Shown here: in pieces, positions 18,309 to 23,219 of the stretch
Numbering within the stretch: position 1 is the first letter of the stretch
How the letters are laid out: every line of letters begins with the position of its first letter
IMG/VR virus record: IMGVR_UViG_3300020470_002255
Span: 1-24,005 of that record
Length of the DNA stretch: 24,005 nucleotides
Origin: a virus
Direction: 5' to 3' (one strand)
Position numbers and translations under genes: made by a program
The notes under the pieces: generated by a model
Seen by the model: the letters and a program-made list of their open reading frames with translations, nothing else
What the model was told of the DNA's origin: nothing
Databases searched by the model: none

Positions 18309-18977
18309 TCAAGCTTCTTTTGATAGAAATTCTTGACTGTTTTCAGTGCCTAACAACATTCCTTGATCGTAAATACCCTCTATTTTATTACTGTTTAGTG
18401 CAATATCACCAGCCAAAGATATTCTTTTCTCATCAGTTAAGAAATGTGGGTAAACCGCATGAAATAAAGCACTTGGAAACAGTAACATATGACCTTCATT
18501 GTACTGTTTTTCCAATTTCCAGTTAGCTTTACAGTGTCTTCCTGTTATATCTGAGTAAGTTAGTATAAAATCACCTGCTTCAGGGTGCATTGTATTGTGA
18601 ACTTGCTGTTCTTCAGTAGCAACAGAGGGTATTTTTAACCAAACTACGAAAGAAAATACCGCATCATGGTTATGTAATGCTTGATATTGACCTTTTGTAG
18701 TAGAATTTACCCAGAATTTCTGAAAAGTAAGGTCATGAATATGTGTTGACTGCAATCTTGTGGGAAAACCCCACTCTTTTACATAATAATTGATGGCAGG
18801 ATCAAGAACGGTCTGTTTAAATCGATGTTCATCATCAACTAACATCCATTGTTGCATCCCTTGATCAGCATCAATTTCATATTTTTCTATAAGATGGTAA
18901 AGATGGTCAATATGTTCCCTCTCCAGAGTTACATCTAGCACTCCGAGATTGGGTAAAACCCTTTTTTCAATCTTCAT
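18309..18977 (-). CDS. 2-oxoglutarate/Fe(II)-dependent oxygenase-like protein A (222 aa)
   Basis: The fold signature is a double-stranded beta helix dioxygenase. YQALHNHDAVFSFVVWLKIP carries the proximal His pair H102-x-H104. HPEAGDFILTY is a central strand. GHMLLFPSALFHAVYPH holds the distal His (H173). RISLAGDIALN holds the Arg (R185) that should bind the 2OG carboxylate. Such enzymes hydroxylate or demethylate substrates using O2 and 2OG, and several are common in T4-like cyanophages. The substrate is unknown. The gene overlaps the preceding 52-residue gene by ATGA. It is a clear paralogue of the protein at 19303-19965. The usual HxD is not cleanly present: the shared pattern is H-x-H. Confidence 0.82.
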   Translation of the reverse strand: MKIEKRVLPNLGVLDVTLEREHIDHLYHLIEKYEIDADQGMQQWMLVDDEHRFKQTVLDPAINYYVKEWGFPTRLQSTHIHDLTFQKFWVNSTTKGQYQALHNHDAVFSFVVWLKIPSVATEEQQVHNTMHPEAGDFILTYSDITGRHCKANWKLEKQYNEGHMLLFPSALFHAVYPHFLTDEKRISLAGDIALNSNKIEGIYDQGMLLGTENSQEFLSKEA

Positions 18978-19132
18978 TTTGATTTAACCACCTTAATTTG
19001 TTCATTTTTAAGTTCATCATCAGGATAATGAGTAAAATACGCTCTTAAAAACTCTAATTTGTATTTTAAATCATGTTCACTGACTTCTGACATGATTTCT
19101 TTATCGCCTATAAAGACGTTATAAGTATTCAT
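18974..19132 (-). CDS. Small protein of unknown function (52 aa)
   Basis: The frame begins MNTYNVFIGDKEIMSEVSEH and has a helix-rich middle (KYKLEFLRAYF) and an acidic then basic tail. Its TGA overlaps the ATG of oxygenase A by 4 nt, and its own start lies inside the last codons of the 49-residue gene (14-nt overlap). GGGAAG directly precedes the ATG. The first ten residues resemble those of the 55-residue protein at 20492-20659 (MKTYHIYLNDR), so both may belong to one small family. No known function. Confidence 0.7.
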   Translation of the reverse strand: MNTYNVFIGDKEIMSEVSEHDLKYKLEFLRAYFTHYPDDELKNEQIKVVKSK

Positions 19133-19268
19133 CTTCCCAAATCGCCATCATATCTTCTAAATCTTTCCTTATGTTTGGATGGTACATAAGGTGATTATCG
19201 TTTTCGAGTCGGTATTGAATTGATTCATAGATTAATTCCAACTCGCTTACGTCCAGATCAATATTCAT
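19119..19268 (-). CDS. Small acidic helical protein (49 aa)
   Basis: The product starts MNIDLDVSELELIYESIQYR and ends with an acidic stretch (KDLEDMMAIWEDEYL). It is rich in Leu, Glu, Asp and Tyr in a pattern that fits two amphipathic helices. It overlaps the next gene by 14 nt and follows the stop of oxygenase B by about 35 nt. The ribosome site is only a weak AGGG. Small acidic helical proteins of this sort are common in cyanophage accessory regions; the role is unknown. Confidence 0.65.
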   Translation of the reverse strand: MNIDLDVSELELIYESIQYRLENDNHLMYHPNIRKDLEDMMAIWEDEYL

Positions 19269-19302
19269 CTGCGAGTAGCCCTATTTCATTCTATCTATAA
19301 AT

Positions 19303-19965
19303 TTAGATTTCTTTAGTACTAGGATTAATTAACGCATGAGTACTATGAGAATTTAATACAATATCCCCAGCAAGAGAAATACGATAGTCTTTTGTCGTAT
19401 AATGTGGATACACAATATGATTCATATCGCTTGGAAATAACATCATCCTACCTTCTGCACCTTTACTAAGAACATAGTTCTTTTTTTGTAATTGTCCACA
19501 AGTATCAGGGTATACAATAACGAAATCACCTGCTTCTGGTCTGAACCCCATTGATGCAGAACGTTCTATTTCTTGATCAAATGGAATAGTTAACCATACT
19601 ACAAAGGTAAAAATCCCTTGATGATCGTGTATACTTTGATATTCGCCTTCATTAGATGCACGGCCCCAGAACCTACTGAATGATAGGTCATGATAGTGAG
19701 TCGTTTTAAGTTTAAACGGAGTTCCATACTCGTCAAAGTACTTTTGTGCCGCAGGCATTAAACAATTGTTTTGGAAATATAAATCATCATCATTCATGGA
19801 GAACTGTTTATCTTCATCGTCTATCTCTAGAAGTTTCCTACCATCCCATTTAGCGTTGGGTGTGTACTTATGGACAAGTTTCCACAGGTAATCTACTTCT
19901 TCTTGTTCTAATATACATTGCATAACACCGTAGTTAGGCAAGTCTTCTATATCACAACTCTTCAT
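19303..19965 (-). CDS. 2-oxoglutarate/Fe(II)-dependent oxygenase-like protein B (220 aa)
   Basis: The protein has the same architecture as its neighbour at 18309-18977. YQSIHDHQGIFTFVVWLTIP has H113-x-H115, followed by FRPEAGDFVIVYP and GRMMLFPSDMNHIVYPH with distal H183. RISLAGDIVLN has R195 as probable 2OG ligand. Length is nearly identical (220 against 222). The N-terminal region also aligns (LPNYGVMQCILEQEEVDYL against LPNLGVLDVTLEREHIDHL), so they arose by tandem duplication and then diverged. The ATG shares a base with the upstream stop (TAATG). The substrate is unknown. Confidence 0.82.
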   Translation of the reverse strand: MKSCDIEDLPNYGVMQCILEQEEVDYLWKLVHKYTPNAKWDGRKLLEIDDEDKQFSMNDDDLYFQNNCLMPAAQKYFDEYGTPFKLKTTHYHDLSFSRFWGRASNEGEYQSIHDHQGIFTFVVWLTIPFDQEIERSASMGFRPEAGDFVIVYPDTCGQLQKKNYVLSKGAEGRMMLFPSDMNHIVYPHYTTKDYRISLAGDIVLNSHSTHALINPSTKEI

Positions 19966-20492
19966 TATAATCTCTCTCTATACTTGGCACGACCAGTAAC
20001 CACCTTCTCCATTTGTTCGGGACTATAGTGGCCAATATAATAACCTTGTTTCTCTAATTGTTTAGATGCATTGTCTAAGTCAGTAATCCTTTGTATCATT
20101 ACTATAGTATACATTCCATCTATCTTAGTTAATAACCATATATCTTTTCTCTGTTCATTCAGAAACGTGTTGAGTCCGTCAACGCCGCCGCTCATTTGAT
20201 CAGGATTTATATGATTTGCATTAGATTTAGCAACAACTAATACTATATCATGTTTATTAATATCAAAACTGTCACATTCCCTGCTAACAACTTCCCAAAA
20301 GTCATATGCAGAATAGTAATCATAGACTTTAACGAATTTTATTCTACCTTCATCCCATGCCTTCTTTGCGAAGGGACAACGAGGGCCAGTATACTCAGGT
20401 AAGTCTTGCCTCGTATGATCTTCGTCGGTCTCCTGCAACCAATTGATCCAATCATTCGTAAAGTCTTCAAGATGATCTAAGACATGTGCCAT
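19965..20492 (-). CDS. Protein of unknown function with a CPFAKKAW motif (175 aa)
   Basis: I do not recognise the family with certainty. The N-terminal 30 residues are acidic. Residues 35-55 read YTGPRCPFAKKAWDEG then RIKFVKVYD, a short Cys-Pro-Phe patch. From residue 80 a predicted beta/alpha core (HDIVLVVAKS; KDIWLLTKIDGMYTIVMIQR) follows, with a basic C-terminus. There is no membrane segment. Both ends overlap neighbours by one base (TAATG), so it is translated as part of the oxygenase operon and may act with oxygenase B. GAAGAGG lies 10 nt before the start. The CPF patch resembles that of some small uncharacterised bacterial domains, but I cannot verify homology. Confidence 0.75.
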   Translation of the reverse strand: MAHVLDHLEDFTNDWINWLQETDEDHTRQDLPEYTGPRCPFAKKAWDEGRIKFVKVYDYYSAYDFWEVVSRECDSFDINKHDIVLVVAKSNANHINPDQMSGGVDGLNTFLNEQRKDIWLLTKIDGMYTIVMIQRITDLDNASKQLEKQGYYIGHYSPEQMEKVVTGRAKYRERL

Positions 20493-20659
20493 TAAAAACT
20501 AGCCTCTTCATACTGTTCTAATTGATTTTCACTCACTTCACTGTAAGTAATACCATCCCAATAAGAATGATATAGTCTTCCCCATATTACTTTAAACTCC
20601 TCAGCATTTAAATTCTTGAATAAACACCTATCGTTTAGGTAGATATGGTATGTTTTCAT
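20492..20659 (-). CDS. Small protein of unknown function (55 aa)
   Basis: The start is placed at the ATG at 20657-20659. It has a strong GGAG six bases upstream and overlaps the upstream stop as ATGA. A longer frame beginning at 20689 is less likely because it lacks a ribosome site. The product begins MKTYHIYLNDRCLFKNLNAE and has a compact aromatic-rich body (KVIWGRLYHSYWDG). This looks like a small alpha/beta domain often seen in cyanophage accessory regions. The C-terminus is acidic. No function is known. It resembles the 52-residue protein at 18974-19132 at the N-terminus. Confidence 0.75.
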   Translation of the reverse strand: MKTYHIYLNDRCLFKNLNAEEFKVIWGRLYHSYWDGITYSEVSENQLEQYEEASF

Positions 20660-21024
20660 GTCTTTCTCCTCGGTACTTGGATAGTCCATGCTGGTGCAAC
20701 TAAATCAACTAGTTCAAAGTTGTCCTCAAAGTATTTCTTTCTTGCCTTTGCTTCCTTCTCTAATCTCATTAACTCTGCTTCTCTGCCAGGTTCTGGAGAG
20801 ATCTCGCCATAATGGGGACGATTGGGGTTATCCTCATCCATATACTCTAATATAAGGTCATCAATCATGCCATAAAGAGTATCCCATGTAAGACGAATAC
20901 GTGCATCAATAGCCACTTCGTCTATATCATCCTCAGTCATCTCTAACTTAAGGACTCCTGCCCTAATTGCAACTAACTCATTCAAGTTAAATTCAATTTT
21001 GATATCATTATACATTGCAGACAT
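20656..21024 (-). CDS. Protein of unknown function, NLNEL family copy 2 (122 aa)
   Basis: The ATG at 21022-21024 has GAGGAA five bases upstream, formed by the end of the preceding gene. A second Met at residue 4 is an alternative start. The N-terminus MYNDIKIEFNLNELVAIRAG matches the neighbouring upstream protein (RDYEIRINLNELIEKR), so the two are probably diverged tandem copies. The middle is strongly acidic (DDIDEVAID; YMDEDN), followed by a charged helix (EAELMRLEKEAKARKKYFED) and a hydrophobic C-terminal tail ending RRKT. No catalytic motif. The stop overlaps the next ATG by 4 nt. Confidence 0.77.
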   Translation of the reverse strand: MSAMYNDIKIEFNLNELVAIRAGVLKLEMTEDDIDEVAIDARIRLTWDTLYGMIDDLILEYMDEDNPNRPHYGEISPEPGREAELMRLEKEAKARKKYFEDNFELVDLVAPAWTIQVPRRKT

Positions 21025-21026
21025 GA

Positions 21027-21290
21027 TTATTCCTCAAGGTCAGGTAATTTCTTTTCAACCCAGTGTTCTGAGTTATCAATACCAGCTGCAGTAACATACC
21101 TCATGATATGCTCATCTATCTGATGGTAGATTGGATGTAGATCCAAGTCCATATTAATATCATGTGCTATCTGTGATACCTGATCTGCTGTAAAACAGTG
21201 ATCTGGATGTAATAGATCACAACACGGAATTCTTTTTTCGATTAACTCATTTAAGTTAATACGAATCTCGTAATCTCTGTAGACTGACAT
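21027..21290 (-). CDS. Protein of unknown function, NLNEL family copy 1 (87 aa)
   Basis: The product begins MSVYRDYEIRINLNELIEKR and then has a Cys/His-containing stretch (PCCDLLHPDHCF), which could bind a metal. The remainder is helical and acidic. It ends two bases before the ATG of copy 2 and begins 10 nt after the 56-residue gene. No clear Shine-Dalgarno precedes the ATG, so it probably depends on coupling to the upstream gene. No family assignment. Confidence 0.73.
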   Translation of the reverse strand: MSVYRDYEIRINLNELIEKRIPCCDLLHPDHCFTADQVSQIAHDINMDLDLHPIYHQIDEHIMRYVTAAGIDNSEHWVEKKLPDLEE

Positions 21291-21300
21291 AGTTGTTTCG

Positions 21301-21471
21301 TTATGGTTCTAGTATATCACATAATGTGCCTTCTGTCATCAGCCTATGTCTCTTTCCTGTGGACTTTGCTCTTGCTTGTGCTGACCGAAACGCATCTCTC
21401 TCATTATGTTTAGTTACCAAGTGTCTCCAATGGCCGAATTGATCCTGCCACTCTATTTCATACTTGGGCAT
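21301..21471 (-). CDS. Small basic protein of unknown function (56 aa)
   Basis: The frame begins MPKYEIEWQDQFGHWRHLVT and continues KHNERDAFRSAQARAKSTGKRHRL, ending ILEP. It has a plausible beta-hairpin start (YEIEWQDQFGHW) and a basic helix, like small proteins that display one strand pair and one helix. I think similar proteins are found in other marine T4-like phages. It is the first well-supported gene of the accessory operon. An A-rich leader (GGTATAAAAAA) precedes the ATG with only a weak AGG. Confidence 0.72.
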   Translation of the reverse strand: MPKYEIEWQDQFGHWRHLVTKHNERDAFRSAQARAKSTGKRHRLMTEGTLCDILEP

Positions 21472-21500
21472 TTTTTTATACCTGAAAAAATATTTTAATA

Positions 21501-21581
21501 CTAATAATATATAGCTCTCGCTTTTGGTTCGTTGTAGGTTAGGGACTTAGCGCTTTTTATAACCGCCATCATCGCATCCAT
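21501..21581 (-). CDS. Possible short gene, uncertain start (26 aa or longer)
   Basis: From the ATG at 21579-21581 the product is MDAMMAVIKSAKSLTYNEPK then ARAIYY. The same frame is open upstream to about 21649 and reads gene-like (NEQLICVSYAYLMDAMM), but there is no in-frame ATG or GTG and no ribosome site at 21581. A strong Shine-Dalgarno (AAGGGAGG) with an ATG six bases on is present at about 21640, but in a different frame that stops after five codons. It may be a frameshifted or decayed gene, or a leader peptide. Confidence 0.3.
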   Translation of the reverse strand: MDAMMAVIKSAKSLTYNEPKARAIYY

Positions 21582-21627
21582 AAGATAAGCATAAGAAACG
21601 CAAATTAACTGCTCATTTGCTACACAT

Positions 21628-21656
21628 AGTCTACCATATTGCCTCCCTTATGTCAA
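21628..21656 (-). promoter_or_regulatory. Sigma70-type promoter for the accessory operon
   Basis: On the minus strand a perfect TTGACA (21651-21656) is 17 nt from TAGACT (21628-21633). It begins nine bases after the T-run of the terminator at 21666-21691, as expected for a fresh transcription unit running into the genes from 21471 downward. A TGTAGCAAA motif (21616-21624) overlaps the predicted start. Confidence 0.65.
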
Positions 21657-21665
21657 GCAAACATG

Positions 21666-21691
21666 AAAAAAGGGTTAGTGTTACCTAACCC
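21666..21691 (-). terminator. Intrinsic terminator after the 61-residue gene
   Basis: On the minus strand GGGTTAG pairs perfectly with CTAACCC around a 6-nt loop, followed by six T. It starts 10 nt after the stop at 21702. Confidence 0.85.
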
Positions 21692-21701
21692 CTGTAATAT
21701 C

Positions 21702-21887
21702 TCATAAAAGTGTAGCGAACTTGGAGTTAATCTTACCCCTATTTGTGTTAGTTCGTGTTCCTTTGGTTTGTGTTAACCAGAGATCAGATTTGCGAGGTTT
21801 GCTGCTCGGTAATCTGATATATTTGATCTTGTTTTGTGTATCCAAGATCTCAAGATCTAGTCTTGAAAGTGTAGCAAACTCAGACAT
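21702..21887 (-). CDS. Small basic protein of unknown function (61 aa)
   Basis: The start is placed at the ATG at 21885-21887, which has AGG seven bases upstream; a longer frame from 21983 would run through an extended hairpin and is less likely. The product begins MSEFATLSRLDLEILDTQNK and has a basic, Thr/Lys/Arg/Asn-rich C-terminal half (RKSDLWLTQTKGTRTNTNRG), suggesting nucleic-acid contact. The sequence FATL occurs at both ends of the protein, each coinciding with a TGTAGCRAA motif on the opposite strand. A terminator follows directly. A TTTTCCACA box ends seven bases before the start codon. Overlapping plus-strand frames lack ribosome sites. Confidence 0.6.
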   Translation of the reverse strand: MSEFATLSRLDLEILDTQNKIKYIRLPSSKPRKSDLWLTQTKGTRTNTNRGKINSKFATLL

Positions 21888-21927
21888 AATAACCTGTGGA
21901 AAAGTGTTAACGAAGAGAGGAGAGATT

Positions 21928-21970
21928 GTCGTCCTTAAGTTGCTCGAATGATGACGAGGATTAGGACGAC
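21928..21970. other. Stem-loop between two small genes
   Basis: GTCGTCCT (21928-21935) and AGGACGAC (21963-21970) form a perfect 8-bp stem with a 27-nt loop that contains a further CTCG/CGAG pair. No T-run follows on either strand, so it is not a standard terminator. It lies seven bases after the stop of the 116-residue gene, and could stabilise or process its mRNA. Confidence 0.6.
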
Positions 21971-21976
21971 ATTTGC

Positions 21977-22327
21977 TTAACAAACCTCAAGACGATTGCC
22001 ATGGTCAATTAATACCATACCGTCAAAGAATGACTCTGTTTGGTTATACATTTGCACGAACCAATTCCAATTCTTTTGGAATACTTTCGCACCGTACATA
22101 ACCTCACTAAGTAAAGCATTGAGACGGGATTTTGTGGTTACTGTTTCATAACCACAAGACGAGATCTTAACCGCATTAGTGTTATGATCTACAGTAGCAA
22201 TTTGGTGACCATGTAGCGAAATAGTGGAACAATTTGTGGAGTCGTTGTAGCAAACTGTTGTGTTTGATTTGCTCCAATTAGTGCGGTTAATTACTGCACT
22301 GTTCATTGCTCTTTCGATTTTACGCAT
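21977..22327 (-). CDS. Conserved phage protein of unknown function (116 aa)
   Basis: The product begins MRKIERAMNSAVINRTNWSK. It continues with a beta-rich middle (VYLHGH-like ISLHGHQIATVDH), the block TTKSRLNALLSEV, and a C-terminal FQKNWNWFVQMYN. The pattern M-R-K-I-E-x2-M-N ... L-H-G-x2-I-A ... T-K-S-R-L-N-A-L ... F-Q-K-N-x2-W matches a small protein I recall from many cyanophages, both T4-like and T7-like; its function is unknown to me. AAGGAC lies five bases before the ATG. A near-consensus promoter is 25 nt upstream, so this is probably an early gene. Confidence 0.85.
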   Translation of the reverse strand: MRKIERAMNSAVINRTNWSKSNTTVCYNDSTNCSTISLHGHQIATVDHNTNAVKISSCGYETVTTKSRLNALLSEVMYGAKVFQKNWNWFVQMYNQTESFFDGMVLIDHGNRLEVC

Positions 22328-22352
22328 TTAAGTCCTTTGTTGTTACTTTCTT

Positions 22353-22380
22353 ATTATAATCCCTCAGACGACGTTATCAA
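22353..22380 (-). promoter_or_regulatory. Strong sigma70-type promoter for the 116-residue gene
   Basis: On the minus strand TTGATA (22375-22380) and a perfect TATAAT (22353-22358) are 16 nt apart. Predicted start is near 22346, giving a leader of about 18 nt with AAGGAC. The promoter overlaps the 3' end of the 34-residue gene. Confidence 0.78.
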
Positions 22381-22458
22381 CCAGTCTTGTGACACTTTTC
22401 TCACTGTCCACTCTAAATGTAGCAAATTCCCCTCTGATTGTCTTATGTAAATTTTCAT
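22354..22458 (-). CDS. Very small protein (34 aa)
   Basis: The frame starts MKIYIRQSEGNLLHLEWTVR and ends SSEGL. An AAGGGA ribosome site lies four bases before the ATG. Composition is gene-like (two Trp, balanced charge, alternating hydrophobic residues suggestive of a beta sheet). It overlaps the promoter of the next gene. Its function is unknown and its small size means it could be chance. Confidence 0.5.
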   Translation of the reverse strand: MKIYIRQSEGNLLHLEWTVRKVSQDWLITSSEGL

Positions 22459-22466
22459 GAATTCCC

Positions 22467-22495
22467 TTGCTATTTCAGAGGATTTGTGTTATAAT
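22467..22495 (+). promoter_or_regulatory. Plus-strand sigma70-type promoter
   Basis: TTGCTA (22467-22472) is 17 nt from a perfect TATAAT (22490-22495). A start near 22502 would fall three bases before the hairpin at 22505-22547. It is the only supported promoter in the window that faces against all genes. Confidence 0.6.
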
Positions 22496-22501
22496 GCGCC
22501 C

Positions 22502-22575
22502 CAAGATAACGACTCTGAGAGCACTTAATTAACTCTTAATCGTTATCGAGATAGAGCACACTTATACGTTTTTTT
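22502..22575 (+). ncRNA. Candidate small RNA with 5' hairpin
   Basis: The expected transcript from the plus-strand promoter begins with GATAACGA...TCGTTATC (8-bp perfect stem, 27-nt loop with inner GAGAG/CTCTT pairing at 22517-22537). A 21-nt linker and seven T (22569-22575) follow. No gene in this orientation is downstream. The T-run is too far from the hairpin for a classic terminator, so the 3' end is uncertain. Confidence 0.35.
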
Positions 22576-22641
22576 AACCCTTTTTAAATATAACTAATTC
22601 ATCATAAGTTATCCACAGTTTGAGCAACTTTATGTGGAAAA
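22569..22641. other. AT-rich tract with paired DnaA-box-like sites (origin-like)
   Basis: An A/T tract (22569-22610) contains an imperfect 19-bp palindrome (22592-22610). It runs into TTATCCACA (22609-22617) and, 15 nt on and in opposite orientation, TTTTCCACA on the minus strand (22633-22641). TTATCCACA is the bacterial DnaA-box consensus; TTTTCCACA is, as I recall, the box reported at the Synechococcus origin. The arrangement resembles an unwinding element flanked by initiator sites. Confidence 0.45.
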
Positions 22642-22842
22642 CTCCCCTCTAATGTCGCTCTGAAGGTAATTAACTTTGTGTTGAATTTGCTTTAGTAACT
22701 CATAGATACTTCCACTCTCTTCGATAACATTTACGTCATCATATTTGGAGAGGTTTTCTAACACTAACAGTTTAATTAATGATAGTTCTTGTGAACTAAA
22801 CTCGGATGCAATTAGTCTTTCTAAATGTTGTTTAGGGATCAT
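22630..22842 (-). CDS. Small helical protein of unknown function (70 aa)
   Basis: The start is placed at the ATG at 22840-22842, five bases after a TTTTCCACA box. A longer version would extend to 22899, overlapping the 47-residue gene. The product begins MIPKQHLERLIASEFSSQEL and is mainly helical, with a Leu-rich heptad-like stretch (LSLIKLLVLENLSKY), an acidic segment and QIQHKVNYLQSD near the C-terminus. This could be a short coiled coil. No SD is evident. The last codons include the box at 22633-22641. Confidence 0.6.
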   Translation of the reverse strand: MIPKQHLERLIASEFSSQELSLIKLLVLENLSKYDDVNVIEESGSIYELLKQIQHKVNYLQSDIRGEFST

Positions 22843-22975
22843 AGTCTTGTGGAAAATCAATAACAAACCCATCATAATATTGTTGTTCTTCAATATCATC
22901 AGGGTCAGTTAATCGTTCAATAAAATGTTTAGTATCTTCGACAATCTTCATGTCGGTTTGCTTTACTTTATCCAT
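22832..22975 (-). CDS. Small acidic protein (47 aa)
   Basis: The ATG at 22973-22975 overlaps the stop of the 74-residue gene by 8 nt (ATGGATAA), and GAGG lies 8 nt upstream. The product is MDKVKQTDMKIVEDTKHFIE followed by RLTDPDDIEEQQYYDGF and ends DFPQDYDP. It is strongly acidic with a helical start. It ends within the start of the 70-residue gene (overlapping ATGATCCCTAA). This nested chain is typical of phage operons. Function unknown. Confidence 0.65.
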   Translation of the reverse strand: MDKVKQTDMKIVEDTKHFIERLTDPDDIEEQQYYDGFVIDFPQDYDP

Positions 22976-23192
22976 GACGATTACCTCTCTTAGTTGTTAC
23001 TTTCTTACAGGCAATCTGTCCCAAGTTCTCTACATATACCTCTTTAACTCTCTCATTCACGTTATCATCCAATTCTAGTAATTCTCTCCAATTCCAATCA
23101 CTTGGACTTGTACAGTTCTTATCATTAACTGTGAAATCTAATGTTACTCTATAACGTGTAACTTTTTCATTTGATAGTGTTTGAGAAGTCAT
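22968..23192 (-). CDS. Small protein of unknown function (74 aa)
   Basis: The product begins MTSQTLSNEKVTRYRVTLDF and has alternating hydrophobic strands (RYRVTLDFTVND; RVKEVYVENLG), a WNWRELLEL segment, two Cys and a basic C-terminal tail (KKVTTKRGNRHG). Similar small proteins with a RYRV-x-LDF start and a W-x-W-x2-LL motif are familiar to me from cyanophages, but I cannot verify this. A strong promoter lies 28 nt upstream, yet there is no Shine-Dalgarno in the pyrimidine-rich leader. It is the first gene of a three-gene operon. Confidence 0.7.
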   Translation of the reverse strand: MTSQTLSNEKVTRYRVTLDFTVNDKNCTSPSDWNWRELLELDDNVNERVKEVYVENLGQIACKKVTTKRGNRHG

Positions 23193-23219
23193 AAGATTGA
23201 AGAGTGAAGTTGATAGTTT

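Larger units (their letters stand above)
21616..22426. repeat. Six dispersed TGTAGCRAA motifs (iteron-like)
   Basis: Exact matches are at 21711-21719, 21870-21878, 22212-22220, 22246-22254 and 22418-22426 on the plus strand and 21616-21624 on the minus strand. Four read TGTAGCAAA and two TGTAGCGAA; five of the six have A or G then C/A and T after them. A near match (AGTAGCAAT) is at about 22193. They fall in different reading frames and in both coding and non-coding DNA. Confidence 0.6.

Noticed and set aside
19283-19300. TATAAATT on the plus strand as a late promoter
   Set aside because: It faces against all genes, has a mismatch to TATAAATA, and overlaps the stop region of oxygenase B.
20492-20689. 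Longer start (65 aa) for the 55-residue gene
   Set aside because: Start at 20659 has GGAG and an ATGA overlap; the longer start has neither.
21721-21951. Plus-strand frame of 76 codons
   Set aside because: Opposite strand has an AGG-preceded start and a terminator directly after its stop, which fits a minus-strand gene better.
21888-21983. N-terminal extension of the 61-residue gene to 21983
   Set aside because: The extra part translates the hairpin at 21928-21970 and looks non-coding (Pro/Arg/Ser/His-rich).
22843-22899. N-terminal extension of the 70-residue gene to 22899
   Set aside because: It would overlap the 47-residue gene by more than 60 nt in another frame and has no ribosome site.
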